The position numbers and the translations under genes are program-made. Below, piece after piece: positions 9,455-16,926 of a stretch of 64,000 nt of DNA. The notes beneath the pieces were generated by a model, which saw nothing but the letters and a program-made list of their open reading frames with translations, was not told where the DNA came from and ran no database searches. This DNA is from JAOUEA01 sp040882605 (GTDB lineage Bacteria; Actinomycetota; UBA4738; HRBIN12): the NCBI GenBank assembly GCA_040882605.1, contig JBBEAY010000017.1, forward strand, positions 1-64,000, in the 5' to 3' direction. Position 1 is the stretch's first letter. Each line of letters opens with the position of its first letter.

Positions 9455-10753
9455 TCAACGTGTCGGTAGAATGCGGCGGCCGTGCACGAAGTGGTCGCGG
9501 TACCAGCCGTCGCCCACCCACATGATCGTGACGCCGCCTGGCGTGCTCGACGAGTCCAGCGCGTAGCCGTTGCCGATATAGATGTCGACGTGATCGACCC
9601 TGCCGTCGAAGTCGCCGTCGTAGAACATGAGGTCTCCCGGCTGGAGCCGGTCGAACTTCAGCTTCCCATATCGTGCCATGTCGGCGGACGTACGTTGGGC
9701 CAAGGCCCAGCCCGCGTACGGGCGAGGAGGATGCACCCTCCAGGCGCCGCCGTCATTGGCTCGCAACGCCCACCAGGTCAGGCCGGAGCAGTCGAACCCC
9801 GGGATCGGCTGGCCACCGAGCCCAGCGTCGTCGTCGAGCCCCCATTCGCCGCCCCAGACATAGGGGAATCCGACGTACTGCACGCCCCAGCGGACGACCG
9901 CCTGTCGGGCGGGGCCCATCTTCGGGAGCTCGATGCCGTCGTACTGGCCGCTCACCCATGACACGACGTCGTCGGGGAGCGTCGCCGCCTTGTAGAGCGA
10001 GTAGGCGACCTGGGCACGACTCAGGGGCGTGCGCGGGCCGACGTCCATCGCCTCGTCGCTGCTGTTGTACCGCAAGCCAAGTCGCAACCCCAGCATGAGC
10101 GCGCCGAAGCGTGCCGGCGTCGGGAAGTGCACCCCGTCTCGAGTATGCAACCGGTCGAGTTGTCTCGCGATGGGCTCCATGCCCAGCACGTCGATCAGGA
10201 CCGAGTGCACGACTCCGGTGGTCACAGCTCGGTCGGGCTGGAACCGGCCGTCGGCCGAGCGGGTCATCCAGCCTCGCTGCACGGCGATGTTCGCCCACTT
10301 GTAGAAGGTCTGCGTTGGGTCGAGGTCGGTGAACGTGATCGATGGGTCGACGACAGCCCGGGGCGCGAAGCCCTTCACGACCGCGCGCGCCAGGTACTTC
10401 CGGGTCTCGTTCATGTCGGGCCTGAACGGCACGGTGCCGTCGGGCCTGGGGGCGAAGTCTCGCATCCAGTCGTTGGTCTTGCCGACGAGGTCGATGGCTC
10501 TCTTGGCCCATGCGTCGGAGCCGTCGAGGTCGCTCCACTTGAACCTGGCGGCTCGGGCAGGCACGGTTGAGGGCGTATCGATCGGGAACGGCGCCGGGCC
10601 CGAGCCGGATTCCCCCAGGATCGACGGGGACTCGCTCGCGCCGGCACCTGCAGCGTTGGCCACGGCGCCCCCTGTGAGCACGGCGATCCCCAGAGCGCCG
10701 ATCGTCGAGACCGTCACCAGCCTTCGGCGAAGCCCTGTTCCCCCTCGGTACAT
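9455..10753 (-). CDS. Secreted NlpC/P60 peptidoglycan endopeptidase with SLH-like repeats
   Basis: This 432-aa protein has an N-terminal signal sequence (RRLVTVSTIGALGIAVLTGG, then ANAAGAGA). The middle region, about 70-275, resembles S-layer-homology repeats (FTDLDPTQTFYKWANIAVQRGWM, DGRFQPDRAVTT), which would hold it at the wall. The C-terminal NlpC/P60 domain has Cys322 in FDCSGLTWW and His388 in VDHVDIYIG, the Cys-His pair of gamma-D-glutamyl-meso-DAP peptidases. It probably remodels the cell wall. ATG 10753 lacks a clear Shine-Dalgarno; GTG about 12 codons in is an alternative. It converges on the thioesterase gene. Confidence 0.87.
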   Translation of the reverse strand: MYRGGTGLRRRLVTVSTIGALGIAVLTGGAVANAAGAGASESPSILGESGSGPAPFPIDTPSTVPARAARFKWSDLDGSDAWAKRAIDLVGKTNDWMRDFAPRPDGTVPFRPDMNETRKYLARAVVKGFAPRAVVDPSITFTDLDPTQTFYKWANIAVQRGWMTRSADGRFQPDRAVTTGVVHSVLIDVLGMEPIARQLDRLHTRDGVHFPTPARFGALMLGLRLGLRYNSSDEAMDVGPRTPLSRAQVAYSLYKAATLPDDVVSWVSGQYDGIELPKMGPARQAVVRWGVQYVGFPYVWGGEWGLDDDAGLGGQPIPGFDCSGLTWWALRANDGGAWRVHPPRPYAGWALAQRTSADMARYGKLKFDRLQPGDLMFYDGDFDGRVDHVDIYIGNGYALDSSSTPGGVTIMWVGDGWYRDHFVHGRRILPTR

Positions 10754-10832
10754 GGGGATAGATTCGGCAGTCTTGGCGCCGGTCTTGAACGCGGTCGCCG
10801 AGGCTGCCCACGTTGTGAAGTAGGCTCGAACG

Positions 10833-11048
10833 ATGCTGGGTGAGACGGAGGCGATCGTGGTCGACGTCCGGCCGTTCGATGTGCACGGGGTCGGCTACGT
10901 CGACGTCACGGTCACCTATCGTGATCGATCGGTGACGACCGCCCGGCTCGGCCGCGAGAGCGTTCCTGACGGGATCGAAGCCGGCGATGAAGTCGTGGTC
11001 CGAACCGCCGCGAACATGGTCGTGGCGATCGAACGATCGCCCACCTGA
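10833..11048 (+). CDS. Hypothetical protein, 71 aa, leaderless
   Basis: I do not recognise a family. The 71-residue product (MLGETEAIVVDVRPFDVHG...) looks like a small beta-strand barrel: alternating valine-rich strands, no cysteines, no membrane segment. It fills the gap between two minus-strand genes and shows strong G/C preference at third codon positions, so it is probably real. TAGGCT at 10821-10826 is 6 nt before the ATG, placing the transcript start at or next to the start codon. The fold suggestion is inference only. Confidence 0.6.
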   Translation: MLGETEAIVVDVRPFDVHGVGYVDVTVTYRDRSVTTARLGRESVPDGIEAGDEVVVRTAANMVVAIERSPT

Positions 11049-11060
11049 GGAAGCGATCGA

Positions 11061-11600
11061 TCAGTCGGTTGGTCCCCCGGCCCTCACTTGTTCGACCTTG
11101 GTGAGGGCTTCTCGAAGGTCGCGGAGCCAGTCGTCCTGGCGCTCGGCAACGAGCCGGACGCACCACGCGAGTGCGTGGCTGCGACTGCGCGCGACGCCCG
11201 CTTCGACCAGAGTGTCGAGTACGCGACGCTCGGGCTGGCGCAGGCGGGTCATGGCCGGCACGCTCAGCGTCGTGAACGGCACACGTTGATCGGCGCAGGT
11301 CACGCCCCAGCTCACGGTGCGTCCGAACCGATGCTGCGCCTCGTCGGCGAACTTCATGCGTCGGGTTCGGGTGTCCTCGCGGAATCCGCCGATGCGGGCG
11401 GCGAGCGCGGAATCGCGAGCCTCGGGTGTCTCGCCGTCCGGGAGGTCTGGGGCTGCGATCGTGCCCGTGACGAGGATCTCGTCGCGGTCGGTCGTGACTT
11501 CCACCGGTCCTGTGAACCAGTCGCGAGGAAGTCTCCCCGCGAACCAACCGCGGATCTCATCGTCGGATGCGTACTCGTGATGGTGCTGTGTCTTCGGCAT
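11061..11600 (-). CDS. Conserved-looking hypothetical protein, 179 aa
   Basis: I do not recognise a characterised family. The protein starts MPKTQHHHEYASDDEIRGWF and ends hydrophilic. Its N-terminal half (GRLPRDWFTGPVEVTTDRDE, ILVTGTIAAPDLPDGE) looks beta-rich. Its C-terminal half (VLDTLVEAGVARSRSHALAWCVRLV) resembles the helical end of ribbon-helix-helix or DUF1778-like small proteins with the SRSHALAW pattern. No signal peptide or membrane segment. A TAATCT -10 (plus-strand 11607-11612) lies 6 nt before the ATG, so the message is probably leaderless. Confidence 0.6.
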   Translation of the reverse strand: MPKTQHHHEYASDDEIRGWFAGRLPRDWFTGPVEVTTDRDEILVTGTIAAPDLPDGETPEARDSALAARIGGFREDTRTRRMKFADEAQHRFGRTVSWGVTCADQRVPFTTLSVPAMTRLRQPERRVLDTLVEAGVARSRSHALAWCVRLVAERQDDWLRDLREALTKVEQVRAGGPTD

Positions 11601-11853
11601 GGTGTGAGATTACATCATTACTAGCCTAGCGTGCAATCACCAGCATCGGTGTGCGAGGGCTCGCCAAGATCGGGCTTCCGCACGGACGAAGGCGGCAAGA
11701 CAACGGCTATGAAGCCTAGACTAGGGCCGGGAACCAACGCCCGGTGTGCGCTGAATCTTATGGGCACCACCTGGGGACGGATCTCGGATAGAGGCGGATA
11801 GCGCGAAGGCGGCGAGTCGGCCTTCGCGCTCGGTGTCGAGACCTGAGGTATCC
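11601..11853. other. 253-bp non-coding region with structured leader of the YjbQ gene
   Basis: No credible gene lies here. A TAGACT box near 11716 on the plus strand would start a leader of about 130 nt. A perfect 10-bp stem, GCGCGAAGGC (11801-11810) with GCCTTCGCGC (11820-11829), closes a 9-nt loop 24 nt before the YjbQ ATG. The left end (11601-11615) holds the promoter of the opposite 179-aa gene. The stem could be a terminator, attenuator or part of a regulatory RNA; the sequence does not say which. Confidence 0.45.
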
Positions 11854-12258
11854 ATGCATACCGAGACCTTCCGGCTCGAGACGCACGGCCGCCGTGTGCA
11901 CAACGTGACCGACCGGGTCGAGAGCTTCGCAAGGCGGGTCGGTGGCGACGGTCTGCTCCACGTCTTCGTGCCGCACGCCACCGCGGGTGTGGCGCTCATG
12001 GAAACCGGGAGCGGGTCGGAATCCGACCTCGACGAGCTGCTTGAGCGGGTCTTCCCTCGGGACGATCGCTACGCGCATCGGCACGGGTCGGTGGGACATG
12101 GCGGTGATCACCTGGTGCCGGCCCTCGTCTCGAGCTCGCTCGTGCTGCCGGTGGTCGAGGGCGCCGTGCAGCTCGGCACGTGGCAGTCGGTGGTGCTCGT
12201 CGACCCGAATCGGGAGAACGACGTTCGCACAGTACGCCTCAGCTTCGTCGCCGGCTGA
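11854..12258 (+). CDS. YjbQ/UPF0047 family protein
   Basis: This 134-aa protein belongs to the secondary thiamine-phosphate synthase (YjbQ, UPF0047) family. It shows FVPHATAGVALMETG, the histidine cluster HRHGSVGHGGDHLVPAL and the C-terminal LGTWQSVVLVDPN. Some members complement E. coli thiE weakly, but the physiological role is unsettled. ATG 11854 is chosen over GTG 11833 because GAGG lies 6 nt before it and the fold starts at HTETFRLE. An upstream 10-bp hairpin may regulate it. It is convergent with the GroES-like gene. Confidence 0.85.
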   Translation: MHTETFRLETHGRRVHNVTDRVESFARRVGGDGLLHVFVPHATAGVALMETGSGSESDLDELLERVFPRDDRYAHRHGSVGHGGDHLVPALVSSSLVLPVVEGAVQLGTWQSVVLVDPNRENDVRTVRLSFVAG

Positions 12259-12267
12259 GCTACGGAG

Positions 12268-12663
12268 CTACAGGTACTGGCCCGGTGAGCGCTCCTCGGC
12301 GGGCGATGACGCCACGGCCTGCACGTCGCGCTCGCGCAGCAGCACCAGGTCGTCACCGTCGAGCTCGACCTCGAGACCCGATGAGGGCAGGAACAGCACT
12401 CGATCGCCTTCCTTAGCGACGCGAACGTCGGGGCCGACGAGCGCCACGTCGCCCCACGAGAGCCGTCGCGGCGCCGGGGCGGCGGTCGCCGGGATCAATA
12501 GTCCACCGGCGCTCTTGCGCTCGCCATCGTCGGGCGTACGCACGACGAGCCGGTCGCCAGTGAGCCGAATCGACGTGCCGGCTGCGGTCCTTTTGGAGCG
12601 CGGCTTCCGCTTGGCAGGCGCCTTCGCGGCGGTCTTCTTCGGTGCGGTCGAGGCCTCGGTCAT
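12268..12663 (-). CDS. GroES-like co-chaperonin with basic N-terminal tail
   Basis: A 131-aa protein in two parts. Residues 1-30 are a Lys/Ala/Pro-rich tail (KKTAAKAPAKRKPRSKR) resembling histone-H1-type or nucleoid-binding tails. Residues 31-120 are a GroES fold: RLTGDRLVVRTPDD, the mobile-loop region RKSAGGLLIP, WGDVALVGP, KEGDRVLFLPSSGLEVELDG and DLVLLRERDVQAV. A normal GroES is about 97 aa without the tail. The mobile loop ends GLLIP rather than GIVLP, so GroEL contact is plausible. The open frame continues upstream to 13344, but that overlaps the methyltransferase gene; ATG 12663 begins the real protein. No CIRCE is present. Confidence 0.8.
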   Translation of the reverse strand: MTEASTAPKKTAAKAPAKRKPRSKRTAAGTSIRLTGDRLVVRTPDDGERKSAGGLLIPATAAPAPRRLSWGDVALVGPDVRVAKEGDRVLFLPSSGLEVELDGDDLVLLRERDVQAVASSPAEERSPGQYL

Positions 12664-12706
12664 GTGGGGGGAGTGTAGCGAGCGCGACCCGGTACGATGC
12701 CTCGCG

Positions 12707-13567
12707 ATGGAAGCCCGCCGAGTGCTCGCGCGTGCCGTGAAGCTGCTGCAGGCCTCGCCGGCGATCGACCACTGGCAGAACGGCCGAGAGCGCATCGAGG
12801 CCGAGGATCTGCTTTGCCACGTGCTCGGCGAAGACCCGGAGCCGGGCGACGACATCTCGGGCAAACATCGCCGCAGGTTCGAAACCCTCGTCGACCGGCG
12901 GGCGACCGGCGAGCCGGTCGCGTTCATCAAAGGGTACGCGGAGTTCCGCGGCCTCGAGCTGCTCGCCAAGCCGGGAGTGTTCGTGCAGCGGGACTCCTCG
13001 GAGTTCCTCGCCGAGCAGGCCGTCAGGAGGCTTCGACGCCGCAAGCGTCCGGTGCACGTCGATCTCGCGACCGGCGGGGGCGCCATCGCGCTTGCCATCG
13101 CCGACGAGGCCCCCGGCGCCGAGGTGTGGGGGATCGACGTTGCGAGCGACGCGGTGAAGCTAGCGCGCAAGAACGCCAAGGCGCTGCAGCTCACCGCGAC
13201 GTTCCGGGTGGGAGACCTCTTCGACGGGTTGCCGAAGCGCCTGCAAGGCTCGGTCGATGTGATCACATTGCACCCGCCGTACGTGCCGGCAGGCGAGGTC
13301 GAGGACCTCCCCGGCGAGATCCGCGACTGGGAGCCCCCCCACACCTTGACCGATCACAGCACCGACGGCCTCGGGCTGATCGGGCGCACGGTTGCGGAGT
13401 CGCCCCGTTGGCTTCGCTCTTCCGGCTGGTTGCTCATGGAAGTCAGCCCCGATCGCGTCAGGGACGTCAAGCGCATCTTCACCGCCGGTGGGTTCCGCGA
13501 CGTGCAGAGCACGAAGGGCGGGGAGCTCAAAGTGACCCGGGTGATCGTTGCCAGGCGGCCACGATGA
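12707..13567 (+). CDS. PrmC/HemK-like methyltransferase paralogue with altered NPPY motif
   Basis: This 286-aa class I SAM-dependent methyltransferase has the PrmC layout: an N-terminal helical domain, GEPVAFIKGYAEFRGLELLAKPG linking segment, SAM motif I VDLATGGGAIALAIA (118-132) and the catalytic-motif position at 189-192. That motif reads HPPY, not the NPPY that holds the glutamine amide in release factors and other N5-Gln methylases. RPETE is likewise RDSSE. It is therefore probably a paralogue with a different substrate. ATG 12707 sits 8 nt after TACGAT (12693-12698), a leaderless arrangement. It overlaps the next gene by ATGA. Confidence 0.75.
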   Translation: MEARRVLARAVKLLQASPAIDHWQNGRERIEAEDLLCHVLGEDPEPGDDISGKHRRRFETLVDRRATGEPVAFIKGYAEFRGLELLAKPGVFVQRDSSEFLAEQAVRRLRRRKRPVHVDLATGGGAIALAIADEAPGAEVWGIDVASDAVKLARKNAKALQLTATFRVGDLFDGLPKRLQGSVDVITLHPPYVPAGEVEDLPGEIRDWEPPHTLTDHSTDGLGLIGRTVAESPRWLRSSGWLLMEVSPDRVRDVKRIFTAGGFRDVQSTKGGELKVTRVIVARRPR

Positions 13568-15555
13568 GCGAGGCGCGCGTCGTGCCATACGGCGCGTGGG
13601 AGTCGCCGGTAAGTCCGCGCATGCTCGCCACGTCGAGCGTGGCGCTGTCCGAGCCGTGGATCGACGACGGCGCGGTGTATTGGCACGAGAGCCGTCCGGC
13701 CGAGGGCGGCCGAGGCGTTGTGGTGAGGGGCGGACCCTGGTCACCGCCGGCCGACGTGACGCCTGAGGGTTTCAACGTACGAACCCGAGTGCACGAGTAC
13801 GGAGGCGGCGCCTGGTTGGTGCATCGGGGCACGGTCGTCCTCTCCAACGACGGCGACGGCCGCCTCCACCGCCTCGACGCCGCCGACGGCCCCGTGCCGC
13901 TCACGCCCGACACGGGCGGCCTGCACCGGTTCGCCGACGGTCGCATGACGGCCGACGGTGCACGATGGATCGGGGTACGGGAGCGCCACGCCGAGTCGGG
14001 CCGGGTCGCCGACGTCGTGAACGAGCTGGTGGTCGTGCCGCTCGACGGATCAGTGGAACCGCAGATCGTCGCCGGAGGCCGCGACTTCTACTCCTCGCCA
14101 CGTTCCTCACCCGACGGGTCGCGGTTGTCGTGGCTCACCTGGGATCTGCCATGGATGCCGTGGGACGGATGCGAGCTGTGGGTCGGCGACCTCGCGCCCG
14201 ACGGCACGCTCTCGGGCGAGCGCCACGTCGCGGGCACGAACGGGGAAGAGTCGATCTGGCAGCCGTCGTGGAGTCCGGGCGGCGACATGGTTTTCGCGAG
14301 TGACCGCTCCGGCTGGTGGAACCTCGAGCGCATCGGTGGCAAGGACTTGGAGTCGCTACACCCGGCGAACGGAAGCCGCGTCGCGTTACACCCTCAGCAG
14401 GCCGAGTTCGGGTACCCGCAATGGGTGATGGGGCAAGCGTCGTTCGTGTTCCTTTCCGACGGTCGCATCGCCTGCTGGTACGGAGACCGAGGCGTGCAGC
14501 ATCTCGGGCTGCTCGACGCCGAGACCGGTGAGCTGATCGACCTGGATCTTCCATTCACGTCGTTCGAACGGGGCCCCGCCATCGCCGCGTCGGGCGACGG
14601 CATCGCGTTCATCGCGGGCGCACCGGACCTTCCTTCACAGGTCGTGTGGCTCGACCTCGGCTCGCGCGCGGCCGAGGTGCTGCGCGAGAGCGTGGAGATG
14701 CCGATCGAGGCCGCGTTCGTGTCAGCCCCGCGCCAGATCGAGTTCCCAACCGATGGCGGTGTGACGGCGTTCGCCCACGCCTATGTGCCGACGAACCCGG
14801 GGTTCCAGGCTCCGGAAGGGTCGCTGCCCCCGCTCATCGTGATGAGCCATGGCGGTCCGACGAGCGAGGCCACCGCCACGCTCGACCTCTCGATCCAGTT
14901 CTGGACGACCCGCGGGTTCGCTGTCGTCGACGTGAACTATGGCGGCTCGACCGGGTTCGGCCGCGCCTATCGCCGGCGCCTCAACGGGAACTGGGGAGTG
15001 GTTGACACGGCCGACTGCATCAACGCCGCGCGCTCCCTCGTCGAGGCGGGTGAGGTCGATGGCGAGCGGCTGGTGATCCGTGGAGGCAGCGCCGGAGGTT
15101 ATACGACGCTGTGTGCGTTGACGTTCCACGATGACTTCGCCGCGGGCACCAGCCGCTACGGCATCAGCGATCTCGAGCCGTTCGCAACGGGCGACACGCA
15201 CAAGTTCGAGTCCCGGTACGAGCACACCCTGATCGGACCGTGGCCTGAAGCGACCGACCTGTATCGAGCGCGGAGCCCGATCCACTCTGTCGATCTGCTC
15301 TCGACGCCGATGCTGCTGTTGCAGGGCGACGAGGACGTGGTGGTGCCGCCGTCGCAGTCCGAGATCATGGTCGAGGCCCTGCGCGCGAAGGGGCTTCCGT
15401 ACGCCTACCTGTTGTTCGAGGGCGAGCAGCACGGGTTCCGCAAGGCCGAGACGATCGAGCGCGCCTACGAGGCCGAGCTCTCGTTCTACGGACAGGTGCT
15501 CGGCTTCGATCCTGCCGGCGACGTGCCGAAGCTGGCGATCGGGAACCTGACCTGA
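13564..15555 (+). CDS. S9C-type prolyl oligopeptidase / dipeptidyl aminopeptidase
   Basis: This 663-aa serine peptidase has an N-terminal beta-propeller (about 1-400, with SPDGSRLSWLTWD and WSPGGDMVFASDRSGWWN blades) and a C-terminal alpha/beta hydrolase domain. The triad is Ser509 in GGSAGGY, an acidic residue in GDEDVVVP (589-591) and His623 in EGEQHGF. ATG 13564 overlaps the methyltransferase stop (ATGA), so the two are translationally coupled. No signal peptide. It is the second S9 enzyme in the window; the first ends at 5228. Confidence 0.88.
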   Translation: MSEARVVPYGAWESPVSPRMLATSSVALSEPWIDDGAVYWHESRPAEGGRGVVVRGGPWSPPADVTPEGFNVRTRVHEYGGGAWLVHRGTVVLSNDGDGRLHRLDAADGPVPLTPDTGGLHRFADGRMTADGARWIGVRERHAESGRVADVVNELVVVPLDGSVEPQIVAGGRDFYSSPRSSPDGSRLSWLTWDLPWMPWDGCELWVGDLAPDGTLSGERHVAGTNGEESIWQPSWSPGGDMVFASDRSGWWNLERIGGKDLESLHPANGSRVALHPQQAEFGYPQWVMGQASFVFLSDGRIACWYGDRGVQHLGLLDAETGELIDLDLPFTSFERGPAIAASGDGIAFIAGAPDLPSQVVWLDLGSRAAEVLRESVEMPIEAAFVSAPRQIEFPTDGGVTAFAHAYVPTNPGFQAPEGSLPPLIVMSHGGPTSEATATLDLSIQFWTTRGFAVVDVNYGGSTGFGRAYRRRLNGNWGVVDTADCINAARSLVEAGEVDGERLVIRGGSAGGYTTLCALTFHDDFAAGTSRYGISDLEPFATGDTHKFESRYEHTLIGPWPEATDLYRARSPIHSVDLLSTPMLLLQGDEDVVVPPSQSEIMVEALRAKGLPYAYLLFEGEQHGFRKAETIERAYEAELSFYGQVLGFDPAGDVPKLAIGNLT

Positions 15556-15591
15556 GGAACCTGAGCTGGTAAGGGGGTCCGGGGGGGGCCG

Positions 15592-15630
<39 letters not shown>

Positions 15631-15726
15631 AGAGGGGGCGCAACCTCTCGGCACCGGGAAGTCTGGCATCCTCGGGTGAACACCCGGTGAACCCGCCCGG
15701 TCGGCTCGGCGAACCCTGGTGCTGAT

Positions 15727-15831
15727 CGGGTCGCGCTACCGCTTCGCTCCTTGAGCGCGGTTCGGGTCGCGCTACCGCTTCGCTCCTGAGCGCGGTTCGG
15801 GTCGCGCTACCGCTTCGCTCCTTGAGCGCGG
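15727..15831. repeat. Three tandem copies of a 35-36-bp hairpin repeat
   Basis: Copies at 15727-15762, 15763-15797 and 15798-15831 share the core CGCTACCGCTTCGCTCCTTG; copy 2 lacks one T. Within each unit CGCGCT pairs with AGCGCG across about 17 nt, so each can form a hairpin. The array fills the gap between the convergent S9 peptidase and moaA and may act as a terminator. A diverged copy lies at 47125-47148. Confidence 0.85.
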
Positions 15832-15834
15832 GGG

Positions 15835-16854
15835 CTAACCGCCGATCATCGACATGCTGCGGCCGGGTTGCACGAAATCCGGGTGGTTGATGCGATGTCC
15901 GGACCATTTGCGCCACATCGCATCGCGGAGCAGCGGCTCGAGCTCCTCATCGCTTGCGCCGGTGCGCATCGGGCCGCGCAGGTCGGTTTCCTCGAGCGCG
16001 AAGAGGCAGTTGCGGAACTGACCCTCGGCGGTGAGCCGCATGCGGTTACAGGAGTCGCAGAAGGGCTCGGTCACGCTCGGGATCACTCCGATGCGCCCGG
16101 GCGCGCCGTCGGCGAAGCCGTATGTCGTCGCCGGCTCGGCGCTATGGCCGTCTGACACCAACGGGAACACCTCGCCGATCCGCTCGAGCACGGTGCGGGC
16201 GGGCACGACCTTCTGCCGTTCCCATGCGTGCTGCGCATCGAGCGGCATGTACTCGATGAACCGCACCTCATAGTCGGTCTCGCGGGCCCATTCGGCGAAC
16301 CCCACAACTTCGTCGTCGTTCGTGCCGCCGATGACCACACAGTTGATCTTGATCGGAGTCAGGCCCGCAGCCTGGGCGGCTCGCAGCCCGCGGAGCACCT
16401 TGTCGAGGCCGTCGCGGCGGGTCATCTCGACGAAACGGTGCTGCAACAGCGAATCGCATGAAACGGTAGCCCTGTCGATGCCGGCTTCGGCGAGCGGTGC
16501 AGCGAGTGTCTCGAGGAGCACGCCGTTGGTCGTGAGCGAGATGTCGAGGTCAGGGCCCGCCTCGCGGAACATGCCGACGAGGGTCGGAAGATCAGCGCGC
16601 ACCGTCGGCTCCCCGCCGGTGACCTTGAGCGAGCGCACACCCAGCCCTACGAACAGACGCAGCAGTCGCGTGAGCTCCTCGAACGTGAGGATCTCGTCCT
16701 TCGGAAGCCAGTCGAGCCCCTCGGCCGGCATGCAGTACGTGCACCGGAAGTTGCATCTGTCGGTGACCGAGATGCGAAGGTCGCTGCCGATCCTTCCGAA
16801 GGTGTCGATCAACGGGCCTACGGCGGGAGCGCTGGTTGTGATCGGGTCGGACAT
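15835..16854 (-). CDS. moaA: GTP 3',8-cyclase MoaA
   Basis: This 339-aa radical SAM enzyme catalyses the first step of molybdenum cofactor synthesis (GTP to 3',8-cyclo-7,8-dihydro-GTP, with MoaC making cPMP). The SAM cluster motif is Cys34-X3-Cys38-X2-Cys41 (CNFRCTYC), followed by the GGEPTVR segment. The C-terminal substrate cluster uses Cys266, Cys269 and Cys283. The protein ends MSMIGG, the essential double-glycine tail. ATG 16854 is set by the family start; the frame runs on upstream. It is divergent from a MogA-XdhC fusion 72 bp away, so both may share a control region. moaC, moaE and moeA are not in the window. Confidence 0.95.
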   Translation of the reverse strand: MSDPITTSAPAVGPLIDTFGRIGSDLRISVTDRCNFRCTYCMPAEGLDWLPKDEILTFEELTRLLRLFVGLGVRSLKVTGGEPTVRADLPTLVGMFREAGPDLDISLTTNGVLLETLAAPLAEAGIDRATVSCDSLLQHRFVEMTRRDGLDKVLRGLRAAQAAGLTPIKINCVVIGGTNDDEVVGFAEWARETDYEVRFIEYMPLDAQHAWERQKVVPARTVLERIGEVFPLVSDGHSAEPATTYGFADGAPGRIGVIPSVTEPFCDSCNRMRLTAEGQFRNCLFALEETDLRGPMRTGASDEELEPLLRDAMWRKWSGHRINHPDFVQPGRSMSMIGG

Positions 16855-16926
16855 CGTCGAGCCAGCGTACTCCCCGCCGAACCGAACGATCGAGGTCGCC
16901 GGTCGCTCGGCGCGCGAGATGCGAGG

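Noticed and set aside
11716..11853. c-di-AMP (ydaO-type) riboswitch before yjbQ
   Set aside because: GGGAACC and CTGAATC loosely recall the consensus, but the 5' and 3' conserved blocks and their pairings are not visible. Only an unnamed structured leader can be supported.
15727..15831. CRISPR-like array
   Set aside because: The three units are directly adjacent, with no unique spacers, and there are no cas genes nearby.
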